64,000 nt of DNA from positions 1 to 64,000 of the forward strand of contig JANQJU010000033.1 of assembly GCA_028281495.1 (NCBI GenBank), read 5' to 3'. The number at the start of each line of letters is the position of its first letter. Positions within the stretch are counted from its first letter, which is position 1. The position numbers and the translations under genes were made by a program. Source of the stretch: SAR324 cluster bacterium. GTDB taxonomy: Bacteria > SAR324 > NAC60-12. Below, piece after piece: positions 50,630 to 60,617 of this stretch. The notes under the pieces are model-generated. The model did no database searches and had not been told where the DNA came from. It was given only the letters and a program-made list of their open reading frames with translations.

Positions 50630-52105
50630 CTAGTTTTGGGAGTCCACCGCCAACGAAAAAGAAAACGTAGTGCCTGCGTTGAGCGTGCTGCTGACATCGA
50701 TCTGGCTGTGATGGAGTTCCACAATTTTTTTGGTGATAGCGAGTCCTAAACCGGAACCCCGCGAGGTGCGTGAACGACTTTTTTGTCCACGGTAAAAGCG
50801 ATCAAAAATATGAGGCAACTCTTCCCGAGAAATGCCTTCACCCGTATCTCCTACTTTGACCACCACTTGGGAACCTTCCAAGACCAGTTCCACTGTCACT
50901 ACTCCAATTTGAGGGGTATAACGGATAGCGTTGTCAATCAAATTCTGCAAAGCTCGTTCGATCATGCCAATATCAGCCGATACAAAAGGCAATTCTTCGT
51001 GAAAAATCGCACGAATCCGAATCCTGGCTTTTTGAGCCTGAGGTTGGAATTTCTGTACGATGTCCTGAACCAATTCTGCAATGGAAAATGCTTCGAAGTT
51101 GGGTTTGACTTGCTGTGTGTCCAACTGAGAAAACGTGAACAATTCTTCTACCAAGCTCGTGAGATTTTGCGTGCTATTCAGAACGATCTCCAAATATTGC
51201 TTCCGTTCCTCAACTGATAGTGTGTCGTCCTTCAACAGCATCGTTTCCACATAGCCTTGGACTGAAGAGAGCGGAGTTCGCAGATCATGAGACACGTTGG
51301 CAACCAGTTCTCGACGTAAGGAATCAGTTTTTTGGATCTCTTCCATGTGAGATACAATCGTGTTGGCCATGCTGTTGAACGCATCACCCAGTTGATCCAA
51401 TTCGTCGTTCGAGCGGATGGTAATCCGTCGGGAATATTCACCGTGTTCCAAGGCATGGACCACTTCGGTCATATTACGAAGCTTTTTCATCATTAAGCTC
51501 AACACCAGCAGAGCCATCAATGCGGTTGATCCTAAGGTGATGATAAAGGCCCAGGTGCCCAGTTGCAAAAAATAACTATCCACCAGCCGACGCATTACCG
51601 AATCGTATTCTTCTCCTCGTAAAATTACATACACAAAACCTTTGAGCGAATTTTGCATCAGGACCGGGGCCACAGAAAACACCTTCTGCGCGTTGGCATT
51701 GCGGGGATCATCACCCAAAACAAATTTTTCGCCATTATCACGCAGGCACGCTTCGATCGGCCCTAACGCGACCATCTGCCGGACGACTTTATGGTTCGGA
51801 ATCGAAGAAGCTAAGATTTTCCCCGTTTGATCTAGAAGGTAGATTTCAATGCCAGGGTTGAGCATGGTTGCCCCCGCAAAAATTCGTTGCAAGGCTTGCC
51901 AGTTGACTTCATCACCCACAAACGGATCAATTTTGGCCACAATGTGTTTGGCAATTGGTGCGCTGATTTTTTGGGTCGCTTCTTCCACGTACATCTGGGA
52001 GGTGTAGATGGTCATCAGAATGTAAATCATCCCAATGAGCACCAGCAGGATGGTGAAGAGTCCCGAAATTTTCCAATACAGGCTGCGAAACGAATACTTA
52101 GGCAT
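50630..52105 (-). CDS. PhoR-like sensor histidine kinase
   Basis: 491 residues with two membrane helices (about 13-33 and 185-210) around a periplasmic sensor of 150 residues (PDC/Cache-like, with IEIYLLDQTGKILAS). HAMP follows (SNDELDQLGDAFNSM), then HisKA (VANVSHDLRTPLSSVQGY) and HATPase (NLIDNAIRYTP, GDTGEGISREELPHIFDRFY, GSGLGLAITKKIVE). The layout is that of PhoR-type kinases. It lies 52 bases downstream of the OmpR-type regulator, its obvious partner, and upstream of the Smr gene. Confidence 0.93.
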   Translation of the reverse strand: MPKYSFRSLYWKISGLFTILLVLIGMIYILMTIYTSQMYVEEATQKISAPIAKHIVAKIDPFVGDEVNWQALQRIFAGATMLNPGIEIYLLDQTGKILASSIPNHKVVRQMVALGPIEACLRDNGEKFVLGDDPRNANAQKVFSVAPVLMQNSLKGFVYVILRGEEYDSVMRRLVDSYFLQLGTWAFIITLGSTALMALLVLSLMMKKLRNMTEVVHALEHGEYSRRITIRSNDELDQLGDAFNSMANTIVSHMEEIQKTDSLRRELVANVSHDLRTPLSSVQGYVETMLLKDDTLSVEERKQYLEIVLNSTQNLTSLVEELFTFSQLDTQQVKPNFEAFSIAELVQDIVQKFQPQAQKARIRIRAIFHEELPFVSADIGMIERALQNLIDNAIRYTPQIGVVTVELVLEGSQVVVKVGDTGEGISREELPHIFDRFYRGQKSRSRTSRGSGLGLAITKKIVELHHSQIDVSSTLNAGTTFSFSLAVDSQN

Positions 52106-52157
52106 AGGGCTTCTTCTAGGAAGGGGCTTTCAATCAAAATCGGTCTTAACATGAAGA

Positions 52158-52874
52158 TCAGGTTTCCAATTCATGAGGTTCGGCAAATCGATAACCCACC
52201 CCCCACACTGTTTGGATGTATTTGGGTTTGGAACGATCCGCTTCGATTTTGGTCCGGAGACGGTTGATGTGTGAATTCACCGTATGATCATAACCGTCAA
52301 ATTGATATCCCCAAATCTCATCCAGCAATTCTTGACGACTGTAACAATGGCCTGCATGGGTTGCAAACAGGACCAATAGGTCAAATTCTTTCGCCGTCAA
52401 ATCGACGAGTTCATCACTGAGCATCACTTTTCGTTTGTCGAGATCAATCTCCAATCGGCCGAACTTCATGATCCGATTATCTTTCTGGTCTGCCTCTTCG
52501 GCGAGGGACTCCATGCGTCGGAAAATTGCTTTGACACGAGCCATAAGCTCTCGAATACGGAAAGGTTTGGTGATGTACTCATCGGCTCCCAATTCCAGAC
52601 CAAGCACCACATCCAGCTCTTCCGATTTTGCAGTGAGCATGAGAATGGGAGTGTGAATTTTTTCTGCCCGAATGCGCTTACATACCTCCAAACCATCCAA
52701 TCCAGGAAGCATCAGATCTAAGATGATCAAATCATAAGGGTGATTCAAGGCTTGTTGCAGCCCTTCTTGGCCATCGGCAGCACAATCGGCCTGACATCCC
52801 AAATCTTGCAGATTGAGCGACAGAAGTTTGGCGATATCTTCGGCATCTTCGATGATGAGTACCTTGCGAGTCAT
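52158..52874 (-). CDS. OmpR/PhoB-family response regulator
   Basis: 238 residues. A receiver (ED at 9-10, phospho-acceptor D53 in LIILDLMLPGLDG, K in EYITKPFR) is followed by a linker and an OmpR-type winged helix (FDLLVLFATHAGHCYSRQEL ... HTVNSHINRLRTKIE ... VWGVGYRF). It should bind DNA as a dimer when phosphorylated by the kinase encoded next. It begins 24 bases after the sigma-factor gene, so all three are probably one unit. Confidence 0.95.
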   Translation of the reverse strand: MTRKVLIIEDAEDIAKLLSLNLQDLGCQADCAADGQEGLQQALNHPYDLIILDLMLPGLDGLEVCKRIRAEKIHTPILMLTAKSEELDVVLGLELGADEYITKPFRIRELMARVKAIFRRMESLAEEADQKDNRIMKFGRLEIDLDKRKVMLSDELVDLTAKEFDLLVLFATHAGHCYSRQELLDEIWGYQFDGYDHTVNSHINRLRTKIEADRSKPKYIQTVWGVGYRFAEPHELET

Positions 52875-52898
52875 AGGCGTTTTCTACAGTCCTCAGAC

Positions 52899-53492
52899 CT
52901 AAAGAGGTTTTAGGGTAGTGACTCCCCGGCTGATGAATTCTTTGCGGAGCTTGTGACGAGCACGATGCAACAATACTGAAAAATTCGAAACCGAAATTTC
53001 CATACGTTGGCAGATGGTTTCTGTGCTCTCGCCATCGATTTCACGCATGATGAATAGGGTTCGCATTCGATCTGGCAGGCTGTCGATACATTCCCATAGA
53101 ATGTGTCGTAGCTCTTGCTTTTCTAAAGCTTCGTCGGGTCGGAAATGCCACTCTTGCACTTTGTCCTTCCACTTTCCGGCGGAAGTGAAATCAGACGCGA
53201 CACTTTCTTCCATCTCGGGTACTTCGCTTAAAGAAAATTCCCGATGGTTCTGTCGAAAATGGTCCATGATCTTGTGTTTTAAGATCCCTAGCAACCATGT
53301 TTTGATGGAAGATTTGCCTTGATAAGAATTCTTAGCACCAATGGCGGCAAGCAAGGTGTTTTGTACCAATTCTTCAGCCAAGGTTTCATCACTCACTCGC
53401 ATCAATGCAAAATGGTAGAGTACACTGCCATGTTCTCTGACCCAAACTTGAACATCTTGAATCGCTTCTTTCCGTGCTACCTCAGTTGTCAT
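52899..53492 (-). CDS. ECF-type RNA polymerase sigma factor
   Basis: 197 residues. Region 2 (LYHFALMRVSDETLAEELVQNT, then SIKTWLLGILKHKIMDHFR) and region 4 (ECIDSLPDRMRTLFIMREID ... ICQRMEISVSNFSVLLHRARH) are complete, separated by an acidic linker. ECF sigma factors are usually held by an anti-sigma encoded next door. None is present; instead an OmpR-type regulator and kinase follow. It may thus be controlled by transcription through the two-component pair, or by a distant anti-sigma. A direct 11-bp repeat lies 75 bases upstream. Confidence 0.93.
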   Translation of the reverse strand: MTTEVARKEAIQDVQVWVREHGSVLYHFALMRVSDETLAEELVQNTLLAAIGAKNSYQGKSSIKTWLLGILKHKIMDHFRQNHREFSLSEVPEMEESVASDFTSAGKWKDKVQEWHFRPDEALEKQELRHILWECIDSLPDRMRTLFIMREIDGESTETICQRMEISVSNFSVLLHRARHKLRKEFISRGVTTLKPL

Positions 53493-53566
53493 GCGCCTCG
53501 TTTTTGATGGTTGAAATAAAAGGAATCGACTGCTCTTAGGATAGCGTCAAATCTGTGAAATTTTGT

Positions 53567-53588
53567 CACGAAACCATCACGAAACCAT
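53567..53588. repeat. Direct 11-bp tandem repeat upstream of the sigma-factor gene
   Basis: CACGAAACCAT occurs twice in immediate succession (53567-53577 and 53578-53588). Helical-turn spacing (11 bp) between sigma gene and the preceding TPR gene makes it a candidate operator. Confidence 0.5.
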
Positions 53589-53620
53589 CGTTTTTGAGTA
53601 GCAAGAAAATTAGCGGTACA

Positions 53621-55654
53621 TCAAAAGCACCCTTCCATTTTAGGGAGAAGCTGGGGACAAGTTGCCAGTTCACAAACCTTTCTAAAATCCTCACAAGCCT
53701 CCGTTATCTCTCCCGATAGCCAATACACGTACCCCCGGCTTCGATAAGCGCTCACAGCCTGAGGTTGATATTCTAGCCACGTCGAATAATTCTGAAGCGC
53801 TAAATCGTATTGTTGGAGCTGCACATACACCGTACCGCGATTGTTATAAGCCCCAAGATGTTCCGGATTCCGCTCCAATGCTTGGGTATAGTTGTAAAGA
53901 GCTTGCTCGAAATTTTTGAGGCTTAGAAAAAGGTTGCCCCGGTTGTAATATACCTCTCCAAAGTCAGGGTTGAGTTGTAACGCCCGGTCGTAGTCTTCAA
54001 GAGCCGCTTCATACCTCCCTGACAAAGCATAAGCCAAACCGCGATTGGACAAGGCTTCCACGTAGTTTGGATCCAGCCGTAGCGCTTCCGAATAATCACG
54101 TATGGCAAAATCATATTGTTTGAGATGAGCGTGAGAATTGCCCCGGTTGTAGTAGCCCCGAACATACTGAGGTTGCAATTCCAACGCTTTCTGGAAGTCT
54201 TGAAGAGCACGTTCATGTTGTTGCAAATGGGTGTAGGTCAACCCTCGGTTGGCATACGCATACAGCGCTTTTGGTTGCAGCCTCAATGCTTCATCCAAAT
54301 ACACCAATGCTTGCGGATAGTTACCCGAATTCAAGGCCACTCGTCCCAATTCCAGATGAGCCAACCACGATGCAGGATTTTGCCTCACTGTGGCTTCCCA
54401 TAAGGTCTGGTGATTTTGATACACCTGGGTTTGTTGTCTGGTTAGAAACGTTAACCCAAGTACTAGGACTCCAGCCAATCCCATCACGAAGTAGTGCCAT
54501 TTCTCTAACGAATAGGACTCCCCAAACGAAGACGTTCCCCCCCATGAATTTTGTTTCCCGAACCAGCGACTTATTCCGTAGGCGCTTCCACCAACCAAGA
54601 ACACCAGTATCGAGAGGCTTGGAATCTGCACCCAATGATCGGCAACAAAAGAATATTGAGTCCAAGCGTTTTTAAAAAATCCCATCACTGGAAAGAGTGT
54701 CACTCCGTAAATTGCAAATGCCCACCCAACGTGCTTTCCCCAAGTTCGATACTTCCAAAGACACAGTCCACCGATGATTCCCAAGCTCCCCCACGGCAGA
54801 TATTGAGTCCATTGCCACGGATCGATCAACCATTGAGGGTAGGTGAACACTAGCGGATAAGGTACGACCAATTTCGTAAGATAAAAAAACGGAACATGCC
54901 CTGCTACCAAGAACCTTTCCAGCCAAGGCCGATCAGGAAGAGAAGACGCAAAAAATTCGGATTCGAACCCTATTCTCCCCAGTCCTGCCAACAATGCTAA
55001 TACAAAGAAAGGCAACAGCTTGAAACATTCTGACCGCAGGAAGATCTTGCCCCTCCACAATTGCAAGCCAATCAGCACCACCGGTAGCATGATGGTTGAG
55101 GTTTTACTTAGCAACGCAGCTCCAAACAGAACCACGGTCAAGCTGTACCAACGCCATTGCCGAGAGATTTCAAAGCGTCCATAACTCCAGAGCGCTAGCA
55201 GATACCACACTAAAGCCACTCCATTCTTTCGTTCTGCAATCCACGCAACCGACTGCACATAAACCGGGTGCACTGCAAAAAATAAAGCAACCCACTCTGC
55301 ATATCGAACGCCCCATTGTCTCAGTGCTCCCCACAACAGAAATGCCGCCAGTAGGTGTAACCCTAAATTGATGGCGTGGGTGACCTTAAGGTCCAATCCT
55401 ACCACTTGCCGCTCGATCCAAAACGTAGTGCGTGTGAGAGGTATATAGGGCCAAACTCCATTATGATTCTTCGGTTCCAGCCATATTTTGTACAACCCTC
55501 TTGGATCCTCCATCACCGGATCATCTAGATAAAATGCGCCATCATCCAGAATCGAACTATGATGAAGTGTTGGAAAATACGCCCACAATGTGAGGCCAAT
55601 CAACGCGGCGGAAAATAACCAAGACAGCAAGGTTGCTTTAGAGAAACGGAGCAT
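53621..55654 (-). CDS. TMTC-like multispanning membrane protein with C-terminal TPR repeats
   Basis: 677 residues from the ATG at 55654; a longer frame begins at 55699, and neither start has a good ribosome site. The N-terminal 390 residues hold about ten hydrophobic helices of GT-C type, with an extracytoplasmic acidic loop after helix 1 (HHSSILDDGAFYLDDPVM) that could be the catalytic site, and HPVYVQSVAWIAERKNGVA, a signature seen in TMTC and related O-mannosyltransferases. The C-terminal 250 residues are seven TPR repeats (QALVYLDEALRLQPKALYAY ... NRGLAYALSGRYEAALEDYD). It may glycosylate exported proteins. Donor and acceptor are unknown. Confidence 0.75.
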   Translation of the reverse strand: MLRFSKATLLSWLFSAALIGLTLWAYFPTLHHSSILDDGAFYLDDPVMEDPRGLYKIWLEPKNHNGVWPYIPLTRTTFWIERQVVGLDLKVTHAINLGLHLLAAFLLWGALRQWGVRYAEWVALFFAVHPVYVQSVAWIAERKNGVALVWYLLALWSYGRFEISRQWRWYSLTVVLFGAALLSKTSTIMLPVVLIGLQLWRGKIFLRSECFKLLPFFVLALLAGLGRIGFESEFFASSLPDRPWLERFLVAGHVPFFYLTKLVVPYPLVFTYPQWLIDPWQWTQYLPWGSLGIIGGLCLWKYRTWGKHVGWAFAIYGVTLFPVMGFFKNAWTQYSFVADHWVQIPSLSILVFLVGGSAYGISRWFGKQNSWGGTSSFGESYSLEKWHYFVMGLAGVLVLGLTFLTRQQTQVYQNHQTLWEATVRQNPASWLAHLELGRVALNSGNYPQALVYLDEALRLQPKALYAYANRGLTYTHLQQHERALQDFQKALELQPQYVRGYYNRGNSHAHLKQYDFAIRDYSEALRLDPNYVEALSNRGLAYALSGRYEAALEDYDRALQLNPDFGEVYYNRGNLFLSLKNFEQALYNYTQALERNPEHLGAYNNRGTVYVQLQQYDLALQNYSTWLEYQPQAVSAYRSRGYVYWLSGEITEACEDFRKVCELATCPQLLPKMEGCF

Positions 55655-55835
55655 ACCATTTTCGAAAACGAACGATTGAAAGCAAAATTTGAAAAGCAAA
55701 AATGAAAGCTTACAATAACCATCACTTTATTCAGTGATTTCCACACTGGATCAAGTTAGTGAAATAAAAAAAGACATATTGGGGAGGTGTGCGACGAAAG
55801 CGCGGGGAAGGGATCAAACACAAGGAAGGAGATAA

Positions 55836-56174
55836 TTACACTGAGGCTGCTTCTTGAAAGCGTTGACGTACCTTATCGTCAATTTTTTGATCAAAAACCG
55901 GTGAATTCAAAATTTGGTCACGAATTTGAGGAATCGCTTGGCGCACTTCCTTTTCGATTTTCTGATTCAATCGTTCTTCCATCGCGGTCATATCACTTTT
56001 AACTTCGGTTCTGAGCGATTGAAGATCCTCTTTGACCAATTGGAGGTCATCCTTCGTGGCTAATTCAGGGAGATTCATCTCTTCTATTGCTTTTTGTGCT
56101 CCTTTTGTTGCGGCCCGTTCAATAAGCGCTTCCATTTCCTCTGGGGTGTGTTGATGCAAGATGATCATTGCCAT
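55836..56174 (-). CDS. Small coiled-coil protein
   Basis: 112 residues with an almost continuous helical, charged heptad pattern from about residue 10 to 90 (EEMEALIERAATKGAQKAIE ... DDLQLVKEDLQSLRTEVKSD). No export signal. The GGAG site eight bases before the ATG supports it. Not a named family. It resembles small coiled-coil proteins often found next to Rpn or toxin-antitoxin genes, but no such partner is adjacent. Confidence 0.6.
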   Translation of the reverse strand: MAMIILHQHTPEEMEALIERAATKGAQKAIEEMNLPELATKDDLQLVKEDLQSLRTEVKSDMTAMEERLNQKIEKEVRQAIPQIRDQILNSPVFDQKIDDKVRQRFQEAASV

Positions 56175-56295
56175 AGCATTACTCCGTGAAAATTGTGAAT
56201 ACTACAATCGAGATGATTGAATTGTTGGGGACTGAAAAATTCATGCTACAGAAAACCTCGTCAAAACACCAGATAAGTCTCACTAGAAATTTAGT

Positions 56296-57696
56296 TCAGT
56301 CTTGATATAATGTAGCGGATTCTCCAAATAACTCTACAAACAATTCAGAGGCTGAGGGAAAATACAAATGGACATACGATGCGTGCAAACGCCCTTTCGT
56401 GTAACCTTCCCAGCGTGTGGTTTGTCGAGACTTTTTCGTGACTTGCCACAAGTTCGCTCGCTCAGATTCCGCAGACCAATAGGAATAATGGAATTCGTGA
56501 CCACGCCATGTCAATGCCATGTTGGACAGATGGGGTAACGCATAGGCAGGTGGCCGACACCAGCAATACCCAAAATTTTGTAGACGAGCCGTCATCTGAA
56601 CATGGCCAGGGATCACTCCACACATAGGATAGGCAGTTCCTTCTTGGGTGATTAAGGATTCCGTGAGTAACATCAAGCCTCCACACTCAGCGTAACAAGG
56701 CATGCCATTTTGAATCGATTGAGCAATAGCGCTACGCAAAGAGACATTGTCGGCCAATTGTTGAGCAAACACTTCGGGGAACCCTCCACCAAAAATCAAA
56801 CCGTGTAAATTCGACGGCAATTGCGAATCATGCAGCGGAGAGAATGGCACCAGCTCCCATCCAGCATTTTGCAAAAAATCTAGATTGGCCTGATAGTAAA
56901 AATGAAAGGCTTCATCGCGGGCAATACCAATTCGTCGCCGGGGCGATTGTTGTGCTGCGGTTTTTGCTGGTTGGAGCGCATGGTCTACCTGGATGGCTTT
57001 GTTTGTCCTTCCCCATTTTGCCAATTGCACTAGAGCATCGACATCCAGAATAGACTCTCCCAGCTTGGCAAGCTCGGTAGGGTGGGGCAAGGCTTGTTCG
57101 GCTGAGGCTTGCAATCCCAAATGGCGTTCAGGCCATTCGAGCAGATCGGTGTACGGGATAGCTCCCAATAGTGGAAGCGAGAGAGGAGCCAATGCTTGTC
57201 TGAGATAATGGGTGTGTCCGTCACCGTTCACTTGGTTCAATAGAATACCAGCAATTTTTCCAGCCCCCGCCTCTTCGATAAATCCTCGGACCGCGGCAAC
57301 AACGGACCTTCCTGTTTTACGGCAAGGTACTACCAAAATAATGGGCCAATTCAGCCACCGAGCCAATTCCATCGTGCTGCCTTCTTCTGAGATAGGACTG
57401 GCTCCGTCGAACAACCCCATCACGCCTTCCAGCACACTCAAGCTTCCTGTTCCAAAGCGAGCCACTGCTTGCAAAACCCGCTGCTTTCCCATGAGCCACG
57501 AATCCAGATTGATCGAAGGGCATCGCGCATAAACAGAATGATATCCGGGGTCGATGAAATCGGGTCCTACTTTGAACGATTGCACTGGAATCCCACGTTG
57601 TTGCAAAGTTGCCAAAACCATACAGGTGAGTGCGGTTTTGCCGCTACTGCTTTGCATTCCAGCTAGGATGATGCCACTTGAATTTGTTTCCTGCAT
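56296..57696 (-). CDS. cobB: Cobyrinate a,c-diamide synthase (CbiA/CobB)
   Basis: 466 residues. It amidates the a and c carboxylates of (hydrogeno)cobyrinic acid with glutamine and ATP, part of cobalamin synthesis. The N-terminal P-loop (GMQSSSGKTALT) and FKVGPDFIDPGYH identify the dethiobiotin-synthetase-like ATP site; the C-terminal class I glutaminase has the nucleophile in YAECGGLMLL and the conserved His in LHASYVHLYFP. CbiA (anaerobic) and CobB (aerobic) cannot be separated by eye. No other cob gene and no cobalamin riboswitch are near, so it is an isolated pathway gene. It is 50 bases downstream of the M16 protease start region, opposite to none. Confidence 0.9.
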   Translation of the reverse strand: MQETNSSGIILAGMQSSSGKTALTCMVLATLQQRGIPVQSFKVGPDFIDPGYHSVYARCPSINLDSWLMGKQRVLQAVARFGTGSLSVLEGVMGLFDGASPISEEGSTMELARWLNWPIILVVPCRKTGRSVVAAVRGFIEEAGAGKIAGILLNQVNGDGHTHYLRQALAPLSLPLLGAIPYTDLLEWPERHLGLQASAEQALPHPTELAKLGESILDVDALVQLAKWGRTNKAIQVDHALQPAKTAAQQSPRRRIGIARDEAFHFYYQANLDFLQNAGWELVPFSPLHDSQLPSNLHGLIFGGGFPEVFAQQLADNVSLRSAIAQSIQNGMPCYAECGGLMLLTESLITQEGTAYPMCGVIPGHVQMTARLQNFGYCWCRPPAYALPHLSNMALTWRGHEFHYSYWSAESERANLWQVTKKSRQTTRWEGYTKGRLHASYVHLYFPSASELFVELFGESATLYQD

Positions 57697-57746
57697 ACGA
57701 CTTACTGGGATTCAAATTTTTGGGATACGGTCCCTATGAAAAGTCG

Positions 57747-60617
57747 TCACTTAGGAACGACCATCACTTTTACACTTCGGTCGGCACCGAGGTATTGTTG
57801 GGCCAAAGCATTGACTTCTTCCAGTTGGATGGATTGGTAATCGCGGCTGATCTCACGAAGCCATTCCAACTGGCGTGGGTTTTCTTGAGAACCTGCGAGG
57901 AACGTGAGCCACCAATTGGCGTTGCTTTGATGGTTACGCAAATCAGCAATCTGAGGAGTGAAAGCTCGTTCGAATTCATCGGGTTTTGCCCCTTCATCGT
58001 GAAGGTCTTGCCCGATTTGTTCCATCAGGGTGGTGACCGTATCTACATCCTGAGGATCGACTGTGGTCAATGCACCGAGCATCCCAAAATCAGTGAAAGT
58101 GAGGCTACTTTGGTTGGCGACATAATATTCATAGATCTTCCCCAAGTCTTCTCGGATTTTGACACGAATCCGATCTTGAAGAATGGCGGCAAGCACATTC
58201 AATTGATACACACGGCGCATGTCAGTCGTGTCCACAGTAGGCCACACAATCATGGCAAAACCTTGAGGTGTTTGTGTGGAGTATTGGAATACTTTTTTGG
58301 GAACGCCCTGCGGAAACTCCAATTGGCGTTGTGCTGTCATGGGCGGCTTGATTGCTGCTCGTTTTGGCAAAGCCCCAAAGGTCTCCCCGACCAACTGGAT
58401 CGCCTCTTCTTTTTCAAAATCACCTACCAGTGTGATTTCCAAATAGCTGTCTCGAAGCGGTTTTTCGAGCCATGACTGCATTTCTTGCAGATTGCGTTTC
58501 AAAAACTCTGGCTTTTCAGGAAAACCAAAACGGGAATCGTTTCCTCTTAGAAATCGGGTGATCTGATTTTCAATGATGCCATTGAGGGAGTGCTCTAAGT
58601 GTTTATATAGGGGTTCCACGGCTTTCCGGGTCGACCGCGCGGATTCGGGTCGGTACGCAGCATCAACCATATACGCACATAGGATTTGTAGTTGATTTTG
58701 TAAACTTCTTGTAGAGGTCTCAGCTTCCCAAACAAACGCATCTTCTCCCACAGCAAAATTCGCTTCTACTGTCTTGCCAGAAAATATGTTGACCAAATCC
58801 TCATAGGGATGTTTCTGGAGCCCCCCCAAAACCAAGGTTCGAGCCGTGAACGGAATCAAACCCGGTTTGTCCAATGGGGCAGATAACAACCCGCTGCCAA
58901 AACGGACATTCACCAACACGTAATTCGTCCCCATCTGCTTCAAGTTCAGCCGAACATTGTTTCGGTATCGCACTTGAGTCAATTTCAAATCTTCATGCTC
59001 TTGCCATTCGACGACTTCCCCAGGCGGCCCAAAATCCGTATAGGCAAAACGGACTGCCTTTCTGATTTGGGGTGCTTTTACCGCAACCAATTGGCTTTGA
59101 CGGTACGTCTCCAAAATTGCTGTTTCGTCATGGACCGAAGGTATGTTCCCTGTGACAAACACCTTCACTGGGGCCTCTTCCCAAAACTGTTGAAACACCG
59201 CGTGGACCCTTTGGGGAGTGGCTTCCGTGAGAGCTTCCCTCACAAGGTTCAATTCTTCAGAGGGTTCCATGAACACTTCCCCGTGATCCAATGCTTCCAC
59301 AATTTGATCTGCCAGTTGTGTCGAAGATCGAGAATTTGCGGATTTAGCATAATCTTCAAATGCATTGAGCAGCAACGCCTTTTGTCCATCCAGTTCGGAA
59401 GGGAAGAATCCATGGAGTAACCCTCGCCTCAATTCTTGTTCTGCCGTCTGTAATAAAGCTTGCCAATCTTGTGGAGAACCGGCCAACCGGAGTTCTGAAA
59501 CATTGATAGCATCCAAATAAGAATAGTATTCTGCTCGGCCTTCCAGGGTGGCAGAATCCTGCCGTTGTGCCTCGCTTTCCAAACGTCCTGTCAGCACCAT
59601 ATGGGCTAGATGCAAAAGCAACCGTGTTTTTCGATGTGCACGCGAATCCACTTCAATCGGATGTGCCGTTTGAATCGCCACTTGGGTCACTTCGCTATCG
59701 GGTTCTGGGTGTAAATAGGCTTCCAATGGTTTTCCTTGAAACGTATCTAGGGGTGGATTTTCTGGAGTGGGTATGGCTTGCAGGTCTCCAAAAAAACGGC
59801 GGATTCCCTGTTCCATTGCGTCTAAAGAAAAATGTCCGACTACAATCAAGGTCATACGCTCTGGACGATACCAAGTGCGGTAAAAATTCAAGAGGTCTTG
59901 TCGTGATGCTTGAGAAATGATCTGCGGGTTCCCTCCGATAGGGCGTCGACTTAAACGCGAGTTGGGCAGCATGAAATCCAAATTGGCATGAAACGTCCGA
60001 AACTCTACAGAATTACGGCTTCGGAGTTCCGAGTTAATAATCTGCCGTTCCTGTTCCATCTCTGCGGGTTCGAACAGCACCCCTTGCGCATAGTCGTGGA
60101 GCAGTTGAAGGCTGTCTATCACCACAGGTGGCTCATTGGTGGGCAACTCCAAATAATAGATGGTGCGGTCATAACCCGTATTGGCGTTGGTATCGGCTCC
60201 AAAATCCATTCCTAAGCGCTGAAAATATTGAACCATTTCTCCTGCTGGAAAATTCGTCGTGCCATTAAACGCCATGTGCTCCAAAAAGTGTGCAAAACCC
60301 CGTTGTTGCTCGGTTTCCATCAAGGATCCCACTTCGAACAACATTCGCATGCTGATGTTGTTTTCCGGTTCGTTGTTTTGCTTCAACACATATCGAAATC
60401 CATTAGGCAACACGCCAAACGTCACCGTCGGATCCTCCGGCAAGTCTGAAATATCATGAGGCCAGTGGGGTCCAGAAGATACCAACGATGCGAGATTTGG
60501 AGTGCAGGCACCGATCAGCAGGGAGAGTCCCAACAGCCAGGGCAAGAGCCCTTTCAATCGGGTGCGAACGAGGAGTTGTAAAGGAAATAAAAAGAAAGGT
60601 GCGGTGCGAAAAAACAT
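57747..60617 (-). CDS. M16-family zinc protease lipoprotein
   Basis: 956 residues from the ATG at 60617, with AAGGA five bases upstream. A long basic N-terminus leads to a lipobox (LLIGAC, Cys at about 38), so it should be a lipid-anchored periplasmic protein. The active half has the inverted zinc motif HFLEH (110-114) with the distal glutamate in EQERQIINSELRSR. A second M16 half without the metal motif covers the C-terminal 450 residues. This is the full two-domain pitrilysin/PqqL-like plan. It would degrade small proteins or peptides in the periplasm. It may follow from a promoter in 60618-60700. Confidence 0.9.
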   Translation of the reverse strand: MFFRTAPFFLFPLQLLVRTRLKGLLPWLLGLSLLIGACTPNLASLVSSGPHWPHDISDLPEDPTVTFGVLPNGFRYVLKQNNEPENNISMRMLFEVGSLMETEQQRGFAHFLEHMAFNGTTNFPAGEMVQYFQRLGMDFGADTNANTGYDRTIYYLELPTNEPPVVIDSLQLLHDYAQGVLFEPAEMEQERQIINSELRSRNSVEFRTFHANLDFMLPNSRLSRRPIGGNPQIISQASRQDLLNFYRTWYRPERMTLIVVGHFSLDAMEQGIRRFFGDLQAIPTPENPPLDTFQGKPLEAYLHPEPDSEVTQVAIQTAHPIEVDSRAHRKTRLLLHLAHMVLTGRLESEAQRQDSATLEGRAEYYSYLDAINVSELRLAGSPQDWQALLQTAEQELRRGLLHGFFPSELDGQKALLLNAFEDYAKSANSRSSTQLADQIVEALDHGEVFMEPSEELNLVREALTEATPQRVHAVFQQFWEEAPVKVFVTGNIPSVHDETAILETYRQSQLVAVKAPQIRKAVRFAYTDFGPPGEVVEWQEHEDLKLTQVRYRNNVRLNLKQMGTNYVLVNVRFGSGLLSAPLDKPGLIPFTARTLVLGGLQKHPYEDLVNIFSGKTVEANFAVGEDAFVWEAETSTRSLQNQLQILCAYMVDAAYRPESARSTRKAVEPLYKHLEHSLNGIIENQITRFLRGNDSRFGFPEKPEFLKRNLQEMQSWLEKPLRDSYLEITLVGDFEKEEAIQLVGETFGALPKRAAIKPPMTAQRQLEFPQGVPKKVFQYSTQTPQGFAMIVWPTVDTTDMRRVYQLNVLAAILQDRIRVKIREDLGKIYEYYVANQSSLTFTDFGMLGALTTVDPQDVDTVTTLMEQIGQDLHDEGAKPDEFERAFTPQIADLRNHQSNANWWLTFLAGSQENPRQLEWLREISRDYQSIQLEEVNALAQQYLGADRSVKVMVVPK

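Noticed and set aside
57697-57746. Cobalamin riboswitch before the cobyrinate synthase
   Set aside because: Only 50 bases separate it from the protease gene and they do not resemble the B12-box.
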